From Sipunculus nudus (lineage: Eukaryota; Annelida; Sipuncula; Golfingiida; Sipunculidae): 64,000 nucleotides of DNA. The position numbers and the translations under genes were made by a program. Positions 36,201 through 48,200 of the stretch are shown piece by piece. The stretch spans positions 5,546,601 to 5,610,600 of the forward strand of contig CM049319.1 in assembly GCA_026874595.1 (NCBI GenBank), in the 5' to 3' direction. A model generated the notes under the pieces. That model searched no databases. It had not been told where the DNA came from and saw nothing but the letters and a program-made list of their open reading frames with translations. Every line of letters begins with the position of its first letter. The stretch's first letter is position 1.

Positions 36201-39200
36201 AATGTAGGTGCACCACCTTTCATAAAATCAAGAAAGCTATCCAGGATGTATAAACCTGCAAAATTTTAGGCAGATATGTCAAACCACTACCGAGATATGA
36301 GTGATATTTTCCCATGGCAGACAGAGAGACGGACGCTGTGCAAAAATGGTTGCTGGTGGTGCCACCAGTTTTGCTTATGATAAAGAGCTATATTAGATCT
36401 ATACACATGCAAATTTTCAGGAAGATACGTCAAACCAATCTGGAGATATCAGCATGGATTTCTGCAGCGTGAACGTGAATGTAGGTGGCGCCACCTGTCA
36501 TAAAATCAAGAAAGCTATCCAGGATGTCGCATGCCGAATTTCAGGTGAATTAGTCAAACCACTGCCGAGATATGAGTGATTTTACCCCAAGGCAAACAAA
36601 CAGATGGACACTGTGCAAAAATGGTTGCAGGTGGCACCACCATTTTTGTGTATGTTATAAAGCTATCCAAGGGCTATATTTGTACAAAAATTTTTTTGCT
36701 GATTGGTCAAAAGGTTTCGGAGATATGTGGGTTTATGTGTGGAAACAGACGCACAAATGGAGGCTGGGCAGAGAGGAAAGGTCAGAGGTCAACGCAAATT
36801 GGTAAGGCACCAGTTCACATGTGACCCTATAATTGGTGTAAGTTTTGGAAAAATCAGTCCAGTAGTCTCAGAGGAGTTCTCTGGAAACGAACGCGGCGGT
36901 GGCGGCGGTGGAACCCGGTCAAAAACATAGTATTTGCAAAACTTTGTTTTGGCGGATACAAATATACAGAATGACACAAAACATTTGGAATGACACAAAA
37001 TATTTAGAATGACAAAAAATATTAAGAATGACACTGGTGACACCTTGCAAATATTTCTCTTTGTAGTTCAGATTTCCATGGTGACATCTATTGCAATTCT
37101 TTAGCCATTAAGTACTGGTTGTTCTTTGTCAGTGGCCACATTCAAATCCTGTCACTGCGTACCTGAAAGTACCAGAGTGTACAGGGGAACACCACACTGT
37201 CACTGCGTACCTGAAAGTACCAGAGTGTACAGGGGAACACCACAATGACTTTGTTCACATTTACTCTTGCAGTTCAGAGGCGATCAAGCAGGTTATAGAT
37301 ACTGTATCCTCTTCACATACAAACACTGCAATATTGATAAACAATATTCTTTTGTTCTCCAGAGGCCATTGCTAAGTCTCCCAAGGTTGTGACAGGAGAG
37401 GTGTTAGTGGCTGACCAGTATCACTTCCAGCTGGAGACACAGGTATTTATAAAGCCATGTATTAAGTATTATATCTTCTAGTGCATGTTCATGAGATCAG
37501 TCATCTCTTGTTATGAATATTCATGATTGAGGTTAGTACAGTGATGTAAATAATCCAAATTATATCCGTTAGTCCTAGAATCTTCTAACACAACATCCGG
37601 GAAGCTTCTGTGCAAAAGTCCAGGGAAACCTGAAACTAGGTCATTGTGACCTATATTCTTTGAGAGACTGGTCAAATATATGATTATGAGCACCCAAGAA
37701 GTGAGACATTGCACACATTTTTTCTGCTGACCCAAGAATCTTCTAGCATAAAATCCTGGGAAGACTTGGGCCAATCTCCATGGAAACCTGAAATTAGGTC
37801 ATGATGACCCATATTCTGTGAGCTATGAGCAGAAAACCTATTTTTTAGCACCCAGAAAGTCAGACAGGGCACAAATCATAATTGTTGGATCTAGACTCTC
37901 CTTGGATCTAGATATCCGAAATAAGGCAACTTTTACCTGTATTCTGTGAGCAGTATGAAAGAACATGTTTTTAGCACCCTTTTGGTCAGACGGGCACAAC
38001 TCCTAGCAATTGGACCTAGAAAATTCAAATTGAATTGAGATCAATGGAGGTCCCTGTAAAATCTTGGTAAAAAAAAATAAAATAAGGTCACTGTGAACCA
38101 TATTCTGTAAACTGTGTGAAGGAACATGATATAAGTACCCTACAAGTCAGATAGAGACAAATCATACAAATAGCAGTTAGATATAGAACTTATAACTTAG
38201 CATCTTTTAAGATCCTGGTAAAATCTTCTTGGAAACCCTAATTGTCTGAGGATTTAAGGGCAAAATGGATGATTTGAGCACTCTGGAATTCATTCTACCC
38301 ATTGTTCAAGGTTCCTTAATTAACAAATACTTTGCACTGGGTCACAACATCAATAATAAAAACATGCATCACCTGTCGTGTCAAATTCAGCTGAGCATCA
38401 TGGCCTATGGGTCACTTGTGCTTCTTTTTTTCACAGAGTTGTGTTTGTGTACCCACAGAAGATGGAATGGATGTTTATCCAACCACTCAGTGGGTGGACC
38501 AAAGTCAGCAGTCTATATCCATGGTGCTGGGTGTACCCAACAACAGGTAACCCTTGTTATTATAACTAGTTGTATAATCCATGTAAAATAAATAAAGTTT
38601 ATATTATGTTATACATGTTTTGTGATGAAAAATTACTTCTCATATTTTTCATTCTTTTCTCATTTGTCAGTACATTTTTATGTTTCTTTCCCATGTTTAA
38701 TATTTCTAAAATATTAATATATTAAATAATGTTTATTTAAAAATATTTAATTAAAAATTTGATTTTTTTTATCATCACCAAAATAGTATCTTTGCAGACT
38801 CTTCACTTGTGCATATATCTAAAGAGAAAAACTCTTTGTTTTTCAGCCTGAATATACAAGTTAAACGCCTTGGAGGAGCTTATGGTTCAAAGATAACCAG
38901 GAATTTCCAGATCGGAGCAGCATGCGCTCTAGCAGCTCATGTCTTGAAGAAGTAAGTCCTCAAGGTCATTAAAATGGAGACAATGTCATGAAACATAAAA
39001 ATGTTACACTTTATACAAATTCTTACCATGTAAGGTAAAAAAAGGAGGATCTTGTCTGCATGTTTGTTTAGAGTAAAAATTAATAACAGATCTGTTGAGG
39101 CCTTGCCTTAACGACCCAGAGTTATTAAAAACATTCTGATCGAGAATGTGATGTCAGCCAGTTGATAAAATAGTTAAAAAGTGAAAATAAGGTTATTTAT

Positions 39201-42200
39201 AATGATGCCAGTGGTCCTCTAAAATGCTCAGTATTCTTTTGCATTCTCTAACATGATTCAGGATATGTAATGAAGGGAAATTTAATACCAAATTTGCCAT
39301 ATTTCTCCACAAGATAGTGAAACATTTAATATGATTATTTATATTTATTTAAAATCTTTCATTTGTCTTGACTATCCATCATCAACAATTATAATGTTTT
39401 GGTGTTCACAAGACAGATAATGACATAGTTTGTGTTCCAGGCCGGTCCGACTGATGCTGAGCTTGGCTACGAACATGCAGATGGTTGGAGGAAGGTGGCC
39501 TTACCTGGCCAAGTATCAGGTGAGAATATTGAATTACTGTTATAGAACTCAGATAATGTTACTAGGTATAACGTAGCCTTACATGTCCACTTATCAGATA
39601 TGTGCATAGGCTCTAAGGTGTTCTACAGGAACATGCACACTGGCTTAAGATTAACATTTCTGCTCATGCATTAATGGGCACTTAAGAATATTCTCAATAT
39701 TTATTAATGTGATGCTGCTTCTGTGTTTGTGTGCAAGTTCTGTTATGCAAGAGGTGTTCATACACATTAGCTCATTTGAGTAGCATCATCAGAAATGTTA
39801 TTTTATTAGCGAACCTGTGAGCTTGTGCAATGGTGTGGTGTCATCCGTAGTCTGTACTCTAACCCATACTGTCTCAAAAATGGCTGGAGCTAGCATCACC
39901 AAAATCACTATTAGATTTTGCTTATTTTTTGCTGTCTGCATTTACTTAGATTTTAGAGGGGAAAAACTACAAAACCTTTAAAAATCTTGTTCAGTATGTC
40001 ACACAAATAATTCCTGAAACAATCTCTCTCAAGTTTGTTCAAGTTAGGTTCATTTTGGCTGAGTTACAGGAAGCTGAACTTAGTTATATGGCCCAAAAAG
40101 GATACTAAAATTACAATATTAGAAACGGCTGGAGCTATCATCATCAAACTTTATTCAAATGTTTGTCACATGACTCATATATGAAATTGAGGTATTGGTG
40201 GAGCCACCTACATAAATCCTTTCTGTACAAGGGTCATCGGTCATCAGTACATAATTTCTCAGGAATAGTGGGAGCTATATAGCATCCCAAAAGTTTTCGC
40301 AAAAATCTGTCACATATCAAAATTTGTGGGATTGCGCTTTGTGTGGTGCCATCTGCATTAACTTACATTTTACAGGGAATAAGCTAAAAAACCTTTGAAA
40401 ATCTTCTTCTCTCAAATGATTCAGCCAAATTGTTCAGTATTTCACAGAAATGATCCCCAAGATGTGCTCTCTCAAGTTTGTTCAAATGGTTTGATGAATT
40501 TTGGCCAAGTTACAGGTATTTGATCTTAATCATTTGGCCAAGTAAGCATACTGACATAACAATCTCAGAAATGACAGGAGCTAGCATCACCAAGTTTTGT
40601 GAAAATTTTGGTCACATGACTCATATTTGAAATCGCAGTTTTTGTGGTGCCACCTACATCAACCTGTTTTATACTTATGAATATATCAGCCTGAAATTGG
40701 GCATATGTATACATCTCAGATAGCTTCGTCATATGCAAGACAGGTGGGGCGACCTACAATAATATTGCAGTGTATGCTCCTGCTTATTCCTAAGGAGTGG
40801 TTTGACATATCAGCCTGAAATTATACATGTTGATACATCTTGGAAAGTATTGTTTTATACAAGACTTGTGGCACCACTTATAACTGTTTCATGCATCTGT
40901 GCACATAGCTGAAGAGTGGTTTGAAGTATATGCCAAAAATATTGCATGTCCATACATCTTCAATGGCTTTCTCATACACAGGACTGATGGTGCCATCTAC
41001 AATCATTTTTGTGTTGTGTGTACCCGTGCCAGTATTTCAGCTGTGATGTTTGTATAATTGGGGCATTAACTCGTGTTCAAAATGTTAAGTGCTTGCATTG
41101 TACTTATACATGTCACACATGTTCTTGAAAATAATGGTCCAGCATGGAAGCATTATACCTGATGTATATCCCATTGCACAGGTTTCTCATTAGGCCTGTA
41201 GACCTTGTTAATGCAGTGACCAGTTATTACACTTCTGTTTACTTATATATGAAGTTATGATTTACTTAAGAAATTTAGTTTCAAATTTGAATTATTGATT
41301 ATGCCAAGAATTACAACTGATATAGCTTAAATAACAAAAACAAGGTTTCAAAATACTCCATTACACATACCAATAGTACTTAAAGCATGTAGGTGGGTTT
41401 TTATCTCCTCTGATTATGACTGAAGCAAGAATTAGATATTTGTAAAGTTAAATATATGTAAATAAGATATTTACTTGATTGTATTTTTCCTGTTCATTAA
41501 GGTTGGAGTAGGTATGGATGGGAAGCTGAATGGAGTAAAAGTGGAGTACTATGGTGACGGCGGCTGCTCCCCTAACGACGCTGCTCTGTTCGTCATGAAC
41601 GTCGGTGGGGACAATGGTGAGACTAGACAGCACTCAGAGAGCACCTACCTCCACCAAGAAAGTTTGCCTTCAAAAATATAAACACATATTCATTTCTTAC
41701 CTTATGACCCATATAGGTCATATAGGTCAAGATAGCATATTCCAAATCTCATTATCTGTATATAATATAATTCTGGAAGTCTGTGCCATTGTCCTTTATG
41801 CATGCCTTGCTGGACGCTCGGCCACGGTAATTTTTACCTTCCACATTTGCCACCTGAATTCCAGATGGTTTTAGGCTGCATCCCAGTAAGCTGTGCCCAT
41901 ATATAAAAATAAAAATAAACATATAAACTTTAAAAAAATAAGTTTGGCTACATTAAAACAAAGGCCTTTCTTTTCTGCTGCCCTATACATAGTGAATATA
42001 TCTGCAGGTGTCCCAGATGAGAGTCAGCAGTGCACTTCATGACCCTCCCCACCCGCTGTGCATTCATCAGTCAAATACACTGTCCCTGTTGTCCTGTTCA
42101 CATATCCTGTCCTATATCCTATTGGCACATTTATGAGCACTCTCAACTCAGCAGTGACATAAGCCTCAGGGGAAACACCTGCAACTTAAAATTCAAAATC

Positions 42201-45200
42201 TCATCAAAAGCTTAGTATTTCTGACATTGTCATCCCCAAATTTTCAGGGAAGAATAAAAACAACATGTATTACAACATTAAAGTAATTTTTATATTTTGC
42301 CTTGACGTCACATTTTGCACCAGCCAACCCCATCAGGGGCCAGTCTCTGTTCTTGATGCAATGCTCCCATCATATAACAAACCCAAATTATGTTTACTTA
42401 TTTAACTGTACCAAATTCCTCCAGTAAGTGTCATTTGCAGTTACAGTTTTTTAACCTGAAATTCAAATCTGGATCAAGTTCAGGCCTGTGTCAAGTTGAG
42501 TCGGCTACTCTTACCACAGTGTGCACCTTTCTGCTATTTAAATGTTGAAATCCATAAAATATTTGAGACATTTGCAGACACAGAAAAAAACAACCAACAT
42601 ACAAAGACACACAGAGGCAAACTGAAAGAAATATATACAAGGTTAAAAGTTTTCAATTTTTCTGCAAGGAAAATGATCCATGAAGTACTCCAAGGTCTAT
42701 AAGAGGAAACATGTATATTGATATATGTGAACATTCAATATTATTTTTTTTTATCACAGAATTTAACAGAAATATAAATTAATCAAAATGACAAAAAGGG
42801 AAACCTATTTGTTTTCATGATAATATAAAGGTTGATGTAGAGGGCGGATGACAAACTTTAATTTCCTAAGATTAATATATCACTGCTGAGTGCATATTGA
42901 TATATTAAGTTAACACTGTCATAGAAATTCTCACAGATCCTTCAGTAACTGTTGTGATTGCTAGACATAATGTTCTGAACAACTTGCAGAAAAAAATACA
43001 AAGATTCCTTGGAATATATGATGTCAGTAGCATTAATTTAGGATGAATCTAGTTATAAATTTGCTCAAAATGTAAAACATGAAAAACTGTGCTTGTGTTA
43101 ATGGTATTCCTCAGTTTTATGAAATGTTTTGATATGATAGATTAATATCGTATCTGTTTTAATTTATCTAATGATTTCAGCTTATTACTGTGACAACTGG
43201 CACTTCTCAGGGATAGCAGTGAAGACCAACAAACCATGTACTACCTCAGCCAGGGGACCAGGTACGGAAATTATAGCCACAACTAATGGTCTGCCATATT
43301 GTGTTTATTTTTTTAAAAATTGCAGACACTTGGAAAATAGATTAATTATAGCCATTCAACTGGTTCCTCAAACTGGCTGTAAAAGTTTTAATTTTTATCA
43401 GTGCTGCTTTCTTTGATTCAAAATTCCTTGATTTTTAATCAGTGTTTGCTGTTAATAATTTCGTTTACTCATTGGCCACAATGTTATCCACTGTACAAGA
43501 AATGTAGCTTCCTCAAAATAAATAACATTTGGATAAAATCAGTTAAATTAGCTGGGACTGTCATGGACACAATTATAATATTAAAAACTCATTAACAGAT
43601 TTTATATTTTCCCCTGTCAAATTGATAGTTAATTGGATGAAAGGATAGTTTCAGCCATCTGACCTGTGTATATAATTGCAATATTTTGTTTTTACCAGTC
43701 TCAAAGATCTCATTTGAAATTAACTTTTAGTCTCATAGGTCATGCTTAATTATCAGCTTAGCACATGTGACCTACAGATCCTTTTTAGCTCAGCTGACTG
43801 AAAGTAATCTGAGCAATAGCGATGGGTCTTTGTCTGTCGTCCTTCTGTCCAGGCATCCATCTGTTAGCAGGGCACAAATCATAACCGTTTGACCTAGAAA
43901 CTTCTAACTGTACATCCAGGGAGATCCTAGGCCAATCTCATAGTTCATGTCAACCTATATTTTGTGAACCACAGGCTGTAAACATGATTTTTAGCACTAA
44001 GTCAGTCAGATGGGGCACAAATTGTATCCACAAGGCCTAGAATCTTCTATCATATACCCATGGAGGTCCAAAAAATATCTCATTAGAAACCTCAAATCAG
44101 GTCACTGTGACTTTTATCCTCCTAGCTTTGAGCTCGAAAGTACCACCCAGAATAATTAAGATTTTGAAAGAAAAGCTCAAGTATCTGAATATCTAATTCA
44201 TTGATTGCCATGATTCCTTCCATGTATATTGATTGTGGAGTGTTTCATCAATTACTGAAGACTGGTTTCACCACCTGTGTTTTTTTTAAATTTTTACGCA
44301 GTTTTTTCTGTATGTTTGAGACCTTCAAATGAAGTGGATATCAAATTATTATGGCGGAAATCATAACCATTGGACCTAGAATCTTCTTACTTGACATCCT
44401 TGGAGGTCAATGAAAAATCTCCTTGGAAATCTGAAATAAGGTCTCTAGAGCTAGCCCTTCCCTGTATCCTCTGAGCTATTTGGCTTGTAAGTACCCCCCA
44501 GAAAATAATTAAAAATTTGATGTCGGTATAACCAATGCATTGATCACCATGATTCTTTGCATCCATAATGATCATGGACTGTTTCATAAGTTCTTGCAAT
44601 CTCGTGGTGCCACCTGTATTTTTTTGATTTTTTAAACACATTTTTTTTCTCTTTTTTAAACCTTCAAATGAAGAGGTCATCCTTTAACAGGGCACAAATT
44701 GTCACTCTCTAACCTTGAATCTCCTAATTTGACAGCCAGGGAGGTCCATGAAAAATCTCTTAGGAATCTTGAAATTATGTGTCTCTATTACCCATATCCT
44801 CCTAGCTAAGGGGCTTGTAAATACCAACCTGAATAATTAAAAATTTGATACAAAAGCTCGAGTATCTGAATACCTAATGCATTGATCACCAATTTTCTTT
44901 GCATGCATATTATTCATGGAACGTTTCATCAGTTCCTGCAGACTGAACATCCAGGGAAGTCAATAAAATATCTCCTAGGAGAACTGAATTAAAGTCTCTG
45001 TTATCCATATCCTCTGAGCTATGGGGCTTGTAAATAACCCACATAATAATCAAAAATTTGATACAAAAGCTCAAGTATCTAAATTTCTGATGCGTTGATT
45101 GCAATGATTTTTTTTTTGCATGACCTCATGTGGATAAATTAACTGGCTTTTGCACAGTGCCCTCAGGACATCTAGTACCAAACACACGAATGCATCTAGT

Positions 45201-48200
45201 ATCACACTGTAGTCAGTACCATCAGCTGAGCATCATGACCCATGGGTCATGTTGTCTTTTATCTTGCTGATGTGCCATTATTTATTTCTAGGTTTCTTGC
45301 CAGCAATATTCATCATGGAACAAATGATAGAGCAAGTTGCCAAGGAACTTGACCTTGACCCAATAGGGGTCAGGATGAGAAATTTATATCAGCAAGGACA
45401 GGTCAAGTTCATGAATTTTAATATCCCGAGATGAATAATCTTTAGAAAGCTTTTAAAGGTGTAAAGATATTTGAAAATTAAATTTTCACTTTACAAATCT
45501 GCCATTTTAAGTTAGTAAATTTGTGAAAAAAGATGTAAGAAAAATTGCGAGTACAAAAGCAGATTTATCTATATTTGTATAGCAGTCTCAACTCACTTGC
45601 TGTGGATACATCTCTTGTCAAAATTACTTTAGTATGATTTCAACGTATCACCATCTCATTATTTGCAAAAGTGTAATTAAGATCTTATTCTTCCCCATTT
45701 AATGAGCCCATGATATGAGTGGTTACCAAAATAGGCACATTTTATATTTGAAATATCCTTGTTCATAAATTTCAAATTAATTTGATTTTTGTATTGCAAG
45801 ATGTTTTTACAATTTTAGATAATTTTGATACATTTTTTTCACAAGATATTACAGTTAGTTATAACATCCAGAGTTTGTAACATTAACCATTATATTACAG
45901 TTTACACCAGACGGTCAGCGGCTGACACACTGTAACCTTCAGCTGGTCATGTCTGATCTCCTCAAGACAGCAGAAGTGTCCCAGAGACAGCAGGCTGTCA
46001 CAGAATTCAATCAGGTTTATATTTATACAGTAGAGGATTGTCTATCTGAACACTGGTTGTGTGAAAAATTGTCTATATGAAATTAACAACTGAGAAAAAA
46101 AAATTTTTATCTTGTTGCCAAAATCTGAACAATGAGCAAAAATTTGAAAAGTTTGTATAAATAATTCCAGGCAAGTTTACAGAGGTTAGCAGGGATAAGT
46201 ATTAAATGCAAAGTTACTTTCCAGGACTAATAACCAATAATTTCAATGTTTTTATCATGATACATTGATTAAATTGATGGAAAACCTCACAAAACTGTTG
46301 TTTTCAAATGTATGTTTGTTTATTGGTTTGTTCAGTATTGCTCCAATATTGGCCTGAGGGCTACCATTACAGCCACCCAATGGATAAGGAGAACACCATC
46401 AATAAGGTTCCTAATTATATATGTCTCCATTCCCTCTAGGACAGACATGTTTGTTTTAAGTGTCACTGTTTTTCGTTGTCTTCAAGGTCAAATTTGCCAA
46501 AATCTACAGTAATTGTGAACCCCATAACTTTTGCAGTACTGAAGTTTTTCCCGGCAAATATGAAACACAAGTTGTTGGTGATCTTGACCTTCATTTCCAA
46601 GGTCAAATCTGTGGATATATATGAATTAGTTTTTTTTTATAGTTTCATGTACAATATTGCAAGAAGAAATACAATTAATGTCTGCTCAGAGTACCAAACC
46701 GCCACAGGGGTTTATATGACCCTGAGTACTGTAGTTGATAATGGTAGTACAGTTATTGGAACACCATAACATTTAAAAAAATGCAATTTTATCTTTAATT
46801 TTGGGATGATGACCCGTTTGGGAGAGTACATTTATCTGTTTATTATGATATATTTGTTACTTTTCAGGCTAACAGATGGAAGAAGAAGGCTTTGTCAGTG
46901 TTACCTGTTAAGTATTGTATAGAATGGGGTTCTGCCTACTTTTTGGTGCATATGTCTGTCTACAACGGAGATGGTACAGTCAGCATTGCGCATGGAGGAA
47001 TTGAATGTGGTCAGGGCATCAATACTAAGGTATTGTTAAGGTTGTTTTGAAATTTATATGATACTTTTATCTGAAAATTAACTGAGCTATAATCTATATA
47101 GATGATGGTTAGCAAGAATAAGTCATGAATTATTGAGCTGAAGGCAAAGACACTGATGCAATGCAAATTTGTATTCATAATTTTGGCTCATCTGACTTTC
47201 AGTCATGCTGATTTATAGTGATGGGTCATTGTAGTATTTCCGGCCAGCCGTCCGTAAGCAGGGCACAAAAAGGAACCACTGGACCTAGAATCTTCTATGT
47301 TGACATGCAGGGAGGTCCATGAAAAGTCTCCTGGTAAACCTGAAATAAGGTTGCCTATATCCTCCAGGCTATGGGGCTCTGATGTACTCCTCAGAATAAT
47401 TGAAAATTTGATACAAAAGCTCCAGTATCAGAAAAACTGATGCATTGATCACCATGATTCTTTGCATGCATATTGATCATGGAGTGTTTCATTTGTTCTG
47501 TTGACTGGTGGTGCCACCAGGATTTTAAAAAAATTTTAAGCACATTTTCTTTTATTTTTGAGTTCTTTAAAGATGCGGCCATCTGTTAACAGAGCACATT
47601 TCATAACCACAGGACCTACAATCTTGTAAGTTAATATCCTGGGAGGTCTATGAAAAGTCTCCTCAGAAATCTGATATAAGGGATCTCCCCCCCCCCCCCA
47701 GAATAATTAAAAATTTGATACCAAAGCAGGTGACAAATAATAACCATTTAACCTGAATCTTCTACCTCATCATCTTGAGAGTTCCTAAAAGTTCTCTGCT
47801 GACACCTGAAATTAGGTCTCTGTTACCTATATTCTCTGCTAATAGGCTCACAAGTACCCCTCCAGAATAATTAAAAATTTGATACAAAAGCTTCAGTATC
47901 TGAACAACTAATGCATTGATCACCATGATTCTGTGCATGCATATTTATCATGGAGTGTTTCACTATTTCCTGAAGACTAGTGGTGCCACCTGGATTTTTC
48001 ATATATTTTCACATTTTTTTCTCTATTTTGAGACCTTTTAAGATGCTGTCATCCCTTTACCAGGCACTAATTGTAACCACTGGACCTGGAATTTTCAAAC
48101 TTGAAATTCAGGGAGGCACATGAAGAGTCTGCTCAGAAGCCTGAAATTAGGTCTCTGTTACCCATATCCTATGAGCTATTGGGCTCAGAAGTACCCCCCA

